A stretch of 64,000 nt of DNA from the NCBI GenBank assembly GCA_049323655.1, contig JBMONO010000041.1, forward strand, positions 1-64,000, in the 5' to 3' direction. The stretch comes from DB1 sp049323655 (lineage in GTDB: Bacteria > Desulfobacterota > Desulfobulbia > Desulfobulbales > SURF-16). Shown piece after piece: positions 24,458 to 33,673 of this stretch; the first letter of the stretch is position 1; each line of letters opens with the position of its first letter. The notes beneath the pieces are model-generated. The model was not told where the DNA came from, searched no databases, and was given only the letters and a program-made list of their open reading frames with translations. Made by a program: the position numbers and the translations under genes.

Positions 24458-25951
24458 ATGATCGGAGCATCCGGGAAAAAACCGAGTCTGTTCAGCGGCG
24501 ATCTGCTTGTCTATTTTGTCCGGCAGCCGGAAAAAAAACGGCCGCCGGTGTGTGGCGATGCTCTTATTCAGGAGCGTATTACCCAGGCGTTCGAGGCCGG
24601 TGATTGTTTCGGCAAGAAAGACGAGTGTGTGCTCTTTTACCCGCAGCGGGTTCTTGACGGTCTGCAGGCCAGGCGTCTGTTGGTGGTCGGCCTCGGCAAG
24701 GAGGAATTAACCCGGGAGCTGTTCCGCCGAGCCGGTGGCACGGTGGCACGCAAGGCCTTATCACTCAAGGCGGAGAGTCTGTTGCTTGTTCTGCCGGAAC
24801 AGCTTGATTTTGCCGTGGAGGAGATGGCGGAGTGTCTGACCGAGGGGGTGCTGCTGGGCGGATATCAGTTCACCCGCTACAAGAGGCAGGATGAGGAAGA
24901 CAAAACGGCGGAGATCAAAAGGGTCAGGCTTTGCACCTCTTCCGCTTCTCTAGCTGCGGTGCGTGCCGGCATCCGGCTCGGCCAGGTGGCCGGCCGGGCC
25001 GGTGCAACCAGCCGGGACATGGCCAATGAGCCGGGTAATGTCTGGACGCCGCAGGCCTTTGCCGAATATGGACGGGCCCTGGCCGCGGCGCATGGTCTGT
25101 CCTGCACCGTTCTGGGAAAGGAGGATATGATCCGCCTGAAGATGGGCGGTATCCTCGGCGTCAACCAGGGGTCGGCTCAGCCGCCGGCACTTGTTATCCT
25201 CGAATACCGTACCGGCCGCAAGGTGCCGACCCTGATGCTGGTGGGTAAGGGACTGACCTTTGATTCCGGCGGCATTTCGCTCAAGCCCGGCGAGGGCATG
25301 CAGGATATGAAATACGATATGTGCGGCGGCGCGGCGGTGCTGGCGGCCATGGAGGCCATTGCCCGGGAGCGGCCAGGCCGGGTCGATGTCGTCGCCCTGG
25401 TGCCGGCCACTGAGAACCTGCCTTCATCCTCGGCCTTGAAGCCGGGCGACATCATCACCCAGTATGGCGGCAGGACGGTGGAGGTGATCAACACCGATGC
25501 CGAGGGTCGCCTTATCCTGGCTGATGCCCTGTCCTATGGAGTGGAACGGTTCGCGCCCGCCGCGATTGTCGATCTTGCGACGCTCACCGGCGCAGTGGTC
25601 ATCGGCCTTGGTCATCACCGCACCGGACTGTTCGCCAATGACGACGAGCTGGCCGGCCGGGTGCTCGCCGCCGGCGACCGGGCCGGAGAACCGTTGTGGC
25701 GTCTGCCGCTGGGGGATGAGTACAAGGAACAACTGAAATCTCAGGTGGCGGATCTGAAGAATGTCGGCGGCAAGCCGGGCGGCAGCATTACCGCCGCAGT
25801 TTTTCTGCAACAGTTTGTCGGCGAGACCCCCTGGGTGCATCTCGATATTGCCGGCACGGCCTGGGAGTATACGGAGAAACCCTATGTTCCGAAGGGGCCC
25901 TCCGGCATTGGGGCCCGCACCCTGATTGAACTGGTACGGGCCTGGCGCTGA
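24458..25951 (+). CDS. pepA: Leucyl aminopeptidase (M17)
   Basis: A 497-residue M17 metallopeptidase. The metal and active-site segments GLTFDSGGISLKPGEGM, KYDMCGGAAV and the signature NTDAEGRLILADAL are intact. The C-terminal catalytic domain follows an N-terminal alpha/beta domain of about 170 residues. It cleaves N-terminal amino acids in the cytoplasm, working as a hexamer in known cases; some PepA proteins also bind DNA, but nothing here points to that. The start ATG 24458 follows GAGAGTAAAGGAAAG. Confidence 0.95.
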   Translation: MIGASGKKPSLFSGDLLVYFVRQPEKKRPPVCGDALIQERITQAFEAGDCFGKKDECVLFYPQRVLDGLQARRLLVVGLGKEELTRELFRRAGGTVARKALSLKAESLLLVLPEQLDFAVEEMAECLTEGVLLGGYQFTRYKRQDEEDKTAEIKRVRLCTSSASLAAVRAGIRLGQVAGRAGATSRDMANEPGNVWTPQAFAEYGRALAAAHGLSCTVLGKEDMIRLKMGGILGVNQGSAQPPALVILEYRTGRKVPTLMLVGKGLTFDSGGISLKPGEGMQDMKYDMCGGAAVLAAMEAIARERPGRVDVVALVPATENLPSSSALKPGDIITQYGGRTVEVINTDAEGRLILADALSYGVERFAPAAIVDLATLTGAVVIGLGHHRTGLFANDDELAGRVLAAGDRAGEPLWRLPLGDEYKEQLKSQVADLKNVGGKPGGSITAAVFLQQFVGETPWVHLDIAGTAWEYTEKPYVPKGPSGIGARTLIELVRAWR

Positions 25952-26005
25952 GAATATGCCGAGTCGACCGGTGGATCGGTTTTTCATCTCTGTCTTGTAA
26001 GCATT

Positions 26006-26029
26006 GGACAGAGGGTGTTCCCCCTGTCC
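26006..26029. repeat. Hairpin between pepA and mog
   Basis: GGACAGAGGG, TGTT, CCCCCTGTCC: nine of ten pairs in a short hairpin within the 107-bp convergent gap. No T-run follows on either strand, so terminator function is doubtful. Confidence 0.35.
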
Positions 26030-26058
26030 ACTTTGGACCGGGGGTGAATGTGACAGAC

Positions 26059-26580
26059 TCAGCTTGAGCCGCAATCGGCGGTTTCGCCCTTGACCTTGGC
26101 AATGGCATGGGGCAGGGCAGGAAGGACGACAGCGAGATTGTCCCGCGCCCCCCTTTCGCTGCCCGGCAGGTTGATGATGAGGCTTTCCTCCCGAACCCCG
26201 CAGACCCCGCGGGAAAGCAGGGCGTGCGGAGTCTGGGTGAAACTTGCCATGCGCATCGCCTCGCCGAAGCCGGGCAGCTCGAAATCGAGGAGGTCGCGGG
26301 TCACCTCCGGGGTGCGGTCGCTGGGGCTGACCCCGGTACCGCCGGTGGTGACGATAAGATCGATACCTTCCTCGTCGACCCATTGCACCAACGTCTCCCG
26401 GATCAGCTCGGGCTGATCCGGGACAATGGTGTAGTCAACCACGAGAAACCCGGCGGCATAAAGCTGTTTCTGCAGCTGCGGACCACTGGTGTCGGTTCGT
26501 TCCCCGCGGGCGCCCTTGTCGCTCACCGTCAGCACCGCGCAGGTATATCGTTGCGGCTCGCTTTCCTTCTGTTTATGCAT
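26059..26580 (-). CDS. mog: Molybdenum cofactor biosynthesis protein, MogA/MoaB family
   Basis: A 173-residue molybdopterin-binding domain: VLTVSDKGARGERTDTSGP at the start, the TTGGTGVSPSDRTPEV loop and the INLPGSERGARDNL segment are all typical of MogA/MoaB, which adenylylates molybdopterin before molybdenum insertion. ATG 26580 overlaps the last eight bases of the EF-G-like gene, so it is translated from the same message; the frame stays open further upstream inside that gene. It converges with pepA. No other moa/moe gene is in the window. Confidence 0.9.
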   Translation of the reverse strand: MHKQKESEPQRYTCAVLTVSDKGARGERTDTSGPQLQKQLYAAGFLVVDYTIVPDQPELIRETLVQWVDEEGIDLIVTTGGTGVSPSDRTPEVTRDLLDFELPGFGEAMRMASFTQTPHALLSRGVCGVREESLIINLPGSERGARDNLAVVLPALPHAIAKVKGETADCGSS

Positions 26581-28636
26581 TTTTGTTGGCCGCGGCGATG
26601 ATTTTTTCGGCGATCTGGCTCGGCACCTCTTCATAGTGGGAAAATTCCGCCTCGTAGGTGCCGCGGCCGCCGGTCATGGAGGTGAGATCCGGTGAGTATT
26701 CGAGCATCTCCGCCATCGGCACCTGGGCGGTGACGATTTCCAGATTGTCGCCGGAATCCATGCCCATGACCCGACCCCGGCGGCCGTTGAGATCGCCGAT
26801 GGCGTCACCGACGCATTCCTTAGGGACGAAGATCGTCATGTTCATGATCGGTTCGAGCAGCACCGGATTCGCCTCCTGGGCCGCCTTCTTGAAGGCCAGC
26901 GAGCCGGAGATCTTGAAGGCCATCTCCGAGGAATCAACGGCGTGGAAGGAGCCGTCCACCAGGGCGACCTTGATGTCAACCACCGGATAGCCGGCGAGCA
27001 CTCCCTTTTCCATGGCCTCCAGGATGCCCTTTTCCACGGCCGGGATATACTGGCGGGGGATGACGCCGCCGACGATCTTGTCCTCGAAGACAAAGCCGCC
27101 GCCCCGCGGCAGCGGTTCCATTTCGATCCAGGAATCGGCGAACTGACCGCGACCGCCGGACTGTTTCTTGTGTTTGCCCTGTACTCTCGCCTTGCCTTTG
27201 ATTGTTTCCTTGTACGGAACCTTGGGCGCCTGCAACTGCATCTCGACCCCGAATTTCCGTTTGATCTTGTCACCCAGCACCTGCAGATGGACTTGACCGA
27301 CACCGGAGAGGAGGATCTCCCGGGTCTGCGGATCACGGGTGAGCAACAGGGTTGGGTCTTCCTCCAGCATGCGGGAGATGGATGAGAAGAGTTTGTCTTC
27401 GTCGTCCTTTTTGGCGGGCTTGACGGCAAAGGACATCACCGGCTTGATCGGGTCGAGTCCTTCGTAGAGCACGGGATTCTCCTTGGTGCAGAGGGTGTCG
27501 CCGGTGGAGGTGTCCTTCAGTTTGGCCAGCGCCACCACCATGCCGGCACAGGCGGTATCCACCGGTTTGACTTCCTTGCCCTCCAGGACGAGCAGTTGGC
27601 TGAATTTTTCCATGACATCCTTTTTCGCGTTGTAAAAGGAGTCGCCGCTTAATGTGCCGGAGAAGATGCGAAAGATGGTGAGTTGGCCGGCATAGGGATC
27701 GGCGGTCGTCTTGAAGACGAGGGCGGAAAAGGGGGAATCGGCGGTCGGGGCCAGTTCGACGGGATCACCACTGGTCGGATGGCTGCCCATCTGGGCCGCG
27801 ACCTCATCCGGGGCGGGCAGGTATTCATTGATGGCGTTGAGCAGCAATTCGGTACCGAGATTGCCGGTGGCCGAGCCGGGAACGACCGGGGCGAGAAGAC
27901 CGGCGCGCACCGCTTTTTTGAGACCATCGAGCAGTTCCTTTTTGTCGAGTTCGCCTTCCTCAAGGAATTTTTCCACGAGGTCGTCATCGGTTTCCGCCAC
28001 CTGTTCCATCAGTTTTTCAAGAGCGAGTTGAGCGTCGTCCTCCATGTCGGCCGGAATGTCACCCTCTTTTACTTTGCCGTCCGGGCTGAAAAAACAGGCA
28101 CTACCTTTGATGATGTCGATCGCTCCCCTGAAATCGCTTTCCGAACCGATGGGTAGGTAAAGGACTGCCGGTTCATAGGGAAGGCGGGCCTTGATTTCGC
28201 CCACGACCCGATCGAAATCAGCCCGTTCCCGGTCCATTTTGTTGAGAAAAATCAGGGTCGGCAGGGATCGGTTCTTGAGAAAGCCGGCGATTTTTTCCGT
28301 CTGGTATTTGACGCCAAGCACCGCGCCGACGGTGAAAACGGCCGTGTCTGCCACCCGGGCCGCGAATTTCGTCTCGTTGATGAAGTTGTCGTCGCCGGGG
28401 GTGTCGGTAAGAAAGATCTGGTGTTTTTTCCAGGTAAAATTAGTGAAGGAGCTGCTGATGGAGAGTTTCCGCTGGATTTCTTCCGGCTCGTAATCCATGA
28501 CCGACGAGCCGTCGTCAACCTTGCCGAGACGATTTGTCTTGCCTGCCGTGAAAAGCATCGCCTCGGCAAGGGATGTCTTGCCGCTTTTGCCATGGCCGAA
28601 CAGTGCAACATTGCGAATCATCTTGATATCCTGCAT
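26573..28636 (-). CDS. EF-G-like translational GTPase with altered switch II
   Basis: A 687-residue protein with the five-domain EF-G layout. P-loop GHGKSGKT is at residues 14-21, NKMD at 132-135, and domain IV and V blocks (GGRGQFADSWIEMEPL; MGMDSGDNLEIVTAQVP) follow. Switch II reads DTPGDDNF at 78-85: the catalytic histidine of canonical EF-G (DTPGH) is replaced by Asp. This places it with the EF-G paralogue class often called EF-G-like or EF-G2, so a second, canonical fusA is expected elsewhere. Its role may be slow GTP hydrolysis, recycling or stress translation. ATG 28636 has GGAGGA upstream. Confidence 0.88.
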   Translation of the reverse strand: MQDIKMIRNVALFGHGKSGKTSLAEAMLFTAGKTNRLGKVDDGSSVMDYEPEEIQRKLSISSSFTNFTWKKHQIFLTDTPGDDNFINETKFAARVADTAVFTVGAVLGVKYQTEKIAGFLKNRSLPTLIFLNKMDRERADFDRVVGEIKARLPYEPAVLYLPIGSESDFRGAIDIIKGSACFFSPDGKVKEGDIPADMEDDAQLALEKLMEQVAETDDDLVEKFLEEGELDKKELLDGLKKAVRAGLLAPVVPGSATGNLGTELLLNAINEYLPAPDEVAAQMGSHPTSGDPVELAPTADSPFSALVFKTTADPYAGQLTIFRIFSGTLSGDSFYNAKKDVMEKFSQLLVLEGKEVKPVDTACAGMVVALAKLKDTSTGDTLCTKENPVLYEGLDPIKPVMSFAVKPAKKDDEDKLFSSISRMLEEDPTLLLTRDPQTREILLSGVGQVHLQVLGDKIKRKFGVEMQLQAPKVPYKETIKGKARVQGKHKKQSGGRGQFADSWIEMEPLPRGGGFVFEDKIVGGVIPRQYIPAVEKGILEAMEKGVLAGYPVVDIKVALVDGSFHAVDSSEMAFKISGSLAFKKAAQEANPVLLEPIMNMTIFVPKECVGDAIGDLNGRRGRVMGMDSGDNLEIVTAQVPMAEMLEYSPDLTSMTGGRGTYEAEFSHYEEVPSQIAEKIIAAANKNA

Positions 28637-28770
28637 GAAATCCTCCGTGGTCAGAACGTGACGGTTGCCGGAGGGGGCCGCGGGGCCGGGTCGCCGGCAA
28701 GGGTCAACAGGTTGTGGGTATATGATTCTGATGTGGTTACATAAAGATCCTACAGCAGCTCCTTTTTTTT

Positions 28771-28903
28771 GACAAACCCGTAAAAAGTCTTTTTTCACCA
28801 CAGAGCGTATTGAGAACACAGAGAAAACATCTTTAATTACAATCAGTTACCTCTTGGCGCTCTGCGGTCTCTGTGGTTGATATTCTGTTTTTACGAGACC
28901 ATC
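28771..28903 (-). mobile_element. MITE-like element, family 1, copy 3
   Basis: 133 bp in the reverse orientation (GACAAACCCGTAAAAAG to ACGAGACCATC on the plus strand). It is bounded by eight T residues on each side (28763-28770 and 28904-28911), compatible with a duplicated target in a T-tract. Its right end faces the EF-G-like gene, whose ATG is 134 bp away. The rest of 28637-29117 shows no gene. Confidence 0.85.
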
Positions 28904-29117
28904 TTTTTTTTGGATGGGTTGGTGGCGTTTCCGGCCGTCAGGCGGCACCGGAACCGTGGCAACGATAGCGCATAGTATTCCGAAGTTATTGATAAAGTCA
29001 AGAGGCTGGGTGGAAAATGGGAGAAAGACAGCGTTTTTTCTTTCAGCCGGACTTTGCATCCGCTACAATCAAGAGACAAGAGGTAAGAAGAGTGAAAGAG
29101 AAAAACATGGTGCAGCA

Positions 29118-30704
29118 ATGAAACTGGCCAGGGCCGAGCAGATGCGGGAGATCGACCGTCAGGCCATGGATGAGGTCGGCATCCCGGGGGTTGTGCTGAT
29201 GGAGCATGCCGGCACCCACACCGCGGCTGTCATTCTCCGCGATTTCGGCCCGCTGCGGGGTAGAAAGGTCGATGTCTTCGCCGGACCCGGCAATAACGGT
29301 GGCGACGGGTTCGTCATCGCCCGCCATCTTCATGAACAGGGGGTGGAGGTGACGGTGCGGCTGGTTGTGTCGGAAGAGAAGATAGGCGGGGATGCGGCAA
29401 GCCATTTCCGTAGTATCAGAAACCTTGGTATTCCGGTGTTGGAGCCGGCCAGCTCGCCGGTCCCTGAGACGTTATGCCTCGATGACCGGGCGTTGCTGGT
29501 CGATGCTTTGTTTGGTACCGGGCTGACCCGGAAGATAAGCGGCTATTGCGCCGCTATCGTGCAGGCAATCAACCGCGCCGCCTGCCCGGTGGTGGCGGTC
29601 GACATGCCGAGCGGGGTGGACAGCGACAGTGGTCGCGTCCTGGGGGAGGCGGTGCGGGCCGATTGCACCGTCACCTTTGCTCTGGCCAAACCCGGCCATT
29701 TCGTCTTTCCCGGCCGGGAACTGGTCGGGCGTTTGGAGGTGGTCGACATCGGTATCCCGCAGCGAATCATTACTGCGGCCGACCTCAATTGCGAGGCGCT
29801 GGAAATGGAGGTTGTCCGCCCTTTTGTCCCGATTCGGCCGACCAACAGCCACAAGGGCACCTATGGGCACCTGCTGCTGCTGGCCGGATCCCGGGGCAAA
29901 AGCGGAGCCGCCTTGCTCGCCGTCCTCGGCGCGCTCAGGTCCGGGGCCGGCCTGGTCAGTCTCTGTGCCGCACCGGAGGTGACGGCGCTCTGTGCCGCAG
30001 CGATTTTTGAAGCCATGACCGTGTCGCTTTTCGGCGGGCCTGACGCGGCTCCGACAGGTACCGATGCCGATAGGATCAGTGCCGCCCTGGCCGGCAAACA
30101 GGCCCTGGTGGTCGGCCCCGGTCTTGGCCGGGAAGAGGAGACGATGGAGCTGGTCCGGCGTCTCTATCGGGAGGTGCAGGTACCGCTGGTGCTGGATGCC
30201 GACGGCCTGATCGCCCTGGCCGATCACCCCGGTTCCCTGGCCGGGGGGGGAGCGGCCCGTATCCTCACCCCTCATCCCGGCGAAATGGCCCGTTTGACCG
30301 GTTCCACCAGCAGGGAGATTCAGCATAACCGGCTTGAGGCGGCCGTCCGTCTGGCCCGGCGCTGCGGCGGCTATGTCGTGCTGAAAGGGGCGGGCACCAT
30401 CATTGCTGCTCCGGACGGTCGAGTGGCAGTAAACAGTACCGGCAACCCCGGCATGGCGGCCGGCGGCATGGGTGACGTGCTGGCCGGCCTGATCGGCGGT
30501 CTGCTGGCCCAGGGGCTGTCGCCCTGGCAGGCATGCTGCCTGGCGGTCTTTGTTCATGGTCGCGCCGCCGATCTGCTGGCAGTGGAGATGGGCGCTGGCT
30601 ATCTGGCCAGCGAGGTGGCGGACCGGCTGCCCCGGGTGATGGCAACGCTCCGGGGAGAAATGCGGGCGAGCGATTCGAGTACGGTCGGTTTTCGTCCATC
30701 CTGA
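29118..30704 (+). CDS. nnr: Bifunctional NAD(P)H-hydrate epimerase / ADP-dependent dehydratase
   Basis: A 528-residue fusion. The N-terminal ~220 residues form the YjeF_N epimerase domain (GPGNNGGDGFVIARHL; VDMPSGVDSDSG). The C-terminal domain is the ribokinase-like dehydratase (GSRGKSGAALLAVLGALRSGAGL; LVVGPGLGREEE; LTPHPGEMARLTG; NSTGNPGMAAGGMGDVLAG). Together they repair NAD(P)HX, the damaged hydrated form of NAD(P)H. ATG 29118 starts at the conserved KLARAEQMREID; the frame is open for another 204 bp upstream but that part lacks family similarity. Confidence 0.94.
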   Translation: MKLARAEQMREIDRQAMDEVGIPGVVLMEHAGTHTAAVILRDFGPLRGRKVDVFAGPGNNGGDGFVIARHLHEQGVEVTVRLVVSEEKIGGDAASHFRSIRNLGIPVLEPASSPVPETLCLDDRALLVDALFGTGLTRKISGYCAAIVQAINRAACPVVAVDMPSGVDSDSGRVLGEAVRADCTVTFALAKPGHFVFPGRELVGRLEVVDIGIPQRIITAADLNCEALEMEVVRPFVPIRPTNSHKGTYGHLLLLAGSRGKSGAALLAVLGALRSGAGLVSLCAAPEVTALCAAAIFEAMTVSLFGGPDAAPTGTDADRISAALAGKQALVVGPGLGREEETMELVRRLYREVQVPLVLDADGLIALADHPGSLAGGGAARILTPHPGEMARLTGSTSREIQHNRLEAAVRLARRCGGYVVLKGAGTIIAAPDGRVAVNSTGNPGMAAGGMGDVLAGLIGGLLAQGLSPWQACCLAVFVHGRAADLLAVEMGAGYLASEVADRLPRVMATLRGEMRASDSSTVGFRPS

Positions 30705-30759
30705 ACGTGCTGAATGATATTTTGTCGTGTCAAAAAAAAACAGAGTCGATAGGTGAATT

Positions 30760-31218
30760 ATGCTGACAGCCAAAGATATCATGACAACCAGTGTGATTAC
30801 CGTCAATCCCGATCTGGCGGTGGAGGAGCTGGCCGCCCTGCTTTGGGAGCACAGAATCAGCGGCGCGCCGGTGGTTGACGCAGAGGGTGCCCTGGTCGGC
30901 GTTGTCACCGAAAGCGATTTGATTGATCAGACGAAAAAGATCCATATTCCCACCATGATCTCCTTTCTCGATTCCGTCATCATGCTGGAGAGCGCCGCCA
31001 AGGTGGAAAAACAGATCGGCAAGATGACCGGCACCACGGTGGATGATATCTGCAGCAAAAAGGTGGTGAGCGTCAAGGAAGAGACGCCTCTGGAAGAGAT
31101 TGCCACCATCATGGCGGAAAAGGGGTTGCATACCATTCCGGTGGTCCGGGACGGCGAGTTGGTCGGGGTGGTGGGTAAGAAGGACATCATCAAAACCCTG
31201 GCGCGAAAAGGGGCGTAG
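30760..31218 (+). CDS. Two-CBS-domain protein
   Basis: A 152-residue Bateman module with two CBS motifs (LTAKDIMTTSVITVNPDLAVEEL...GVVTESDLID and VDDICSKKVVSVKEETPLEEI...GVVGKKDIIKTL). Such small proteins bind adenine nucleotides or SAM and regulate partners; none is indicated here. It lies 55 bp after the NAD(P)HX repair gene in the same direction and converges with the PabBC gene. ATG 30760 is preceded by a weak AGGTGAA site. Confidence 0.88.
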   Translation: MLTAKDIMTTSVITVNPDLAVEELAALLWEHRISGAPVVDAEGALVGVVTESDLIDQTKKIHIPTMISFLDSVIMLESAAKVEKQIGKMTGTTVDDICSKKVVSVKEETPLEEIATIMAEKGLHTIPVVRDGELVGVVGKKDIIKTLARKGA

Positions 31219-31227
31219 GGCGTTGCC

Positions 31228-33144
31228 TCAGAGCCGCACCCGCACCAGGCCGCGCACCGAGTTGCCGACATAGATGGCCTCGGCCCTGGCCAGATCGTCG
31301 GGAAAGAGGATCTTCTCGCGGACCAGCGGGGCCGTTCCGGCCAGCAGATGACCGCGCAGGATGCCGGGCAGCAGTCCGCAGGTCAGGGGCGGGGTGTAGA
31401 GGACATCGCCCTGCCGGATAAAGACCGAAGAGATGGCCCCCTCCGTCACCTCGCCCCGCTCGTTGCAGAAGAGCACCTCATAATATCCCCCCTCCATTGC
31501 CCTGCTTCGTTCCCTCTCGTAAATCTCCCGATGCGTTGTCTTGTGGAAGAGAAAGATGTCGGTCGAGCTGGTGCGGCTGGTCGCAAAAATGATCCGCGGC
31601 ACGTCATTCCCGCCATCATCACAGGTGGCAGGCGGCCCGCCGCATGGGGTGACGCTGACCGTAACGTGGCCCTGGCGGTCGAGCAGCAGACGGAGACGCT
31701 GATGGTCGGATTGACCGCGCAATTTTGCGTCTTCATTGGTGAGCAGGGTTCTGATCTCGGTCAACCGGCAGGGGTAGCGGAAATAGGCGGCCGAATCGGC
31801 CAGTCGGGTGAGATGCTCTTCGAGCAGCCAGAAGCCGCCTGCCGGTTGCCAGAGCAGCGTCTCGATCAGATCAAAGCAGGGGCGGGGGGCGAGGAGAAAG
31901 TTTGCCTTCAGGCGGCACTCCTGCCATTCCCGTTCCGGCTCGGAATCATAAACGATACCGGAGCCGACCCCCATCTCGCCCGCATTGCCGTGCAGAACAA
32001 CGGTCCGGATCGGCACGTTGAAGACCGCCTCCCCGTCCGGGGTGAGATAACCGATTGCCCCGGTGTAGACCCCTCGCGCCTCCGGCTCCAGCTCGCGGAT
32101 GATCTCCATGGTTCTGATCTTCGGCGCGCCGGTGACCGAGCCGCAGGGAAAGAGGGCGGCAAACAGGGCATGGAGAGATACCTCCCCGGCCAGTTCTCCG
32201 GTGATGGTCGAGGTCATCTGGAGGAGGGTTTCGTAAGTTTCCACGTCAAAGAGCGAGGAGACGCGCACCGTGCCGGCCCGGCACAACCGGCCGAGATCGT
32301 TGCGCAGCAGATCGACGATCATAACGTTTTCACTGCGGTTCTTGCGGTCACTGGCGAGTAAGCGACGCTTCTCCTCGTCCTCGGTCAGGGTGCGGCCACG
32401 AGCCAGGGTGCCCTTCATCGGCCGCACGGTGATGGTCGGTCCCATTTGCCGGAAGAAAAGTTCCGGCGACAGGGAGAGAATATGGTGGGCGGCAGAGCGG
32501 AGAAAGGCGCCGTAACCGACGCTCTGGGAGCGGCGCAGGGCCAGGTAGAGGGCCTCGGCCGAGCCGGTGAAATCAAAGAGATATTTCAGCGTATAGTTGA
32601 CCTGATAGGTATCGCCGGCCTTGATGTAGTCGCGAATCCGCTTGATGGCCCGGACATAGTCGGCCTTGGTGAGACTGAGCCGCGAGTTGCTGATGACGTA
32701 GGCGTCGTCTGCCGGAACAGGGCTATCCTCCGGGCAGAGGTCGGTCAGGGCGCGGCGGAGGCCGGCTGGGTCGTTGTGGTCGAAGATGATTGGTTGGCGG
32801 CAGGCGAGCAGCCGGGCGAGCGGCGCGCCGTTTGCCCGCCTGGCCAGGCCGGTCAGGGTCGGTTCGAGCAGATAGCCAAGCTCGTAGGAGAGCCAGCCGG
32901 CGAGATAATAGCCGCGGGAGAGCCACTGCTGCGCCTCGTCGAGGAAACGGCGGGGATCGCCGTCCTGCTCCAGCACCAGGGCACTTTCGGGCCGGACAAA
33001 GAGCAGGGAGGTGTGGTTTTCCGCCGAGAGCCGGGTGGTTTCGAGCAGCATGACCTCATCCTGCCCGGCAAGCGCGGCGAAAAGGCGGCTGATATCCTGT
33101 TCGGTGAAGGGCGTTGGCTGTGTCATGATTCTCGTTAGGCGCAT
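31228..33144 (-). CDS. pabBC: Fused aminodeoxychorismate synthase component I / 4-amino-4-deoxychorismate lyase
   Basis: A 638-residue protein. Residues ~1-380 are a chorismate-binding domain: YQVNYTLKYLF, RPMKGTLARGRT, IVDLLRNDLGR and GSVTGAPKIRTMEIIRELE. The C-terminal ~230 residues are a PabC-like PLP aminotransferase-IV domain (VLFCNERGEVTEGAISSVFI...LTCGLLPGILRG). Together they make p-aminobenzoate for folate once glutamine amidotransferase (PabA) supplies ammonia. ATG 33144 has GAGG eight bases upstream; ATG 33126 is the alternative. It converges with the CBS gene and has a ~390-bp silent region upstream. Confidence 0.92.
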   Translation of the reverse strand: MRLTRIMTQPTPFTEQDISRLFAALAGQDEVMLLETTRLSAENHTSLLFVRPESALVLEQDGDPRRFLDEAQQWLSRGYYLAGWLSYELGYLLEPTLTGLARRANGAPLARLLACRQPIIFDHNDPAGLRRALTDLCPEDSPVPADDAYVISNSRLSLTKADYVRAIKRIRDYIKAGDTYQVNYTLKYLFDFTGSAEALYLALRRSQSVGYGAFLRSAAHHILSLSPELFFRQMGPTITVRPMKGTLARGRTLTEDEEKRRLLASDRKNRSENVMIVDLLRNDLGRLCRAGTVRVSSLFDVETYETLLQMTSTITGELAGEVSLHALFAALFPCGSVTGAPKIRTMEIIRELEPEARGVYTGAIGYLTPDGEAVFNVPIRTVVLHGNAGEMGVGSGIVYDSEPEREWQECRLKANFLLAPRPCFDLIETLLWQPAGGFWLLEEHLTRLADSAAYFRYPCRLTEIRTLLTNEDAKLRGQSDHQRLRLLLDRQGHVTVSVTPCGGPPATCDDGGNDVPRIIFATSRTSSTDIFLFHKTTHREIYERERSRAMEGGYYEVLFCNERGEVTEGAISSVFIRQGDVLYTPPLTCGLLPGILRGHLLAGTAPLVREKILFPDDLARAEAIYVGNSVRGLVRVRL

Positions 33145-33532
33145 GGGCCGGACCTCGGGCCGGTCGGCATTTTTCTATACTCTTCGCCGGGAAAAAAAGC
33201 AAGCCGTCACCGCGCATGGTTGCAGAATTGCGATACTGCGACAGCCGCAGAGGCTTTGGCGGGCAGGGGCAATTGTTTTGCATAGTGCGGCATTGATCTC
33301 CTCATGAGAGCGCAGAAGGCAGGAGCTGGAAGTCAAAAGGATTGGTTTGATTCCGTTTTCTGTTGTCAAGTTCTGATGTGCCGGTGGCGACCATCGCAGC
33401 AAATACCTGGCTCACGCGGAATTTTTGATTTTTTTGCGGGCGGAGGGTATCATGGGTGATAGGGTTGATCAAAGAAACGGCCAGATCCTGGCGATGAGCC
33501 GGGTGGACATCTTACTTTTTCGCACGAAAAAT
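33145..33532. other. Intergenic region with no supported gene
   Basis: About 390 bp between pabBC and MITE copy 4. I see no credible ORF, tRNA or clear terminator; short frames on both strands lack ribosome sites and recognisable composition. Confidence 0.6.
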
Positions 33533-33653
33533 GATGGTCTCGTAAAACTGAAAATTAACCACAGAGACCGCAGAGCGCACAGAGGTAACTAGTTGTAATT
33601 AAATATTTTTTCTCTGTGCCCTCAGTGGTGAAAAGACTTTCTGCGAATTTGTC
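33533..33653 (+). mobile_element. MITE-like element, family 1, copy 4 (internally shortened)
   Basis: 121 bp, GATGGTCTCGTAAAACTG to CTGCGAATTTGTC; the right arm has lost several bases and has diverged. Flanks AAAAAT and ACATAA do not match well. It ends 20 bp before the ATG of the lysozyme-like gene, whose own GGAGGAG site is outside the element. Confidence 0.8.
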
Positions 33654-33673
33654 ACATAATGGAGGAGATGATA

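Noticed and set aside
29472..30908. 478-codon frame antisense to the NAD(P)HX repair gene
   Set aside because: Shadow of the epimerase-dehydratase gene, which carries all its motifs.
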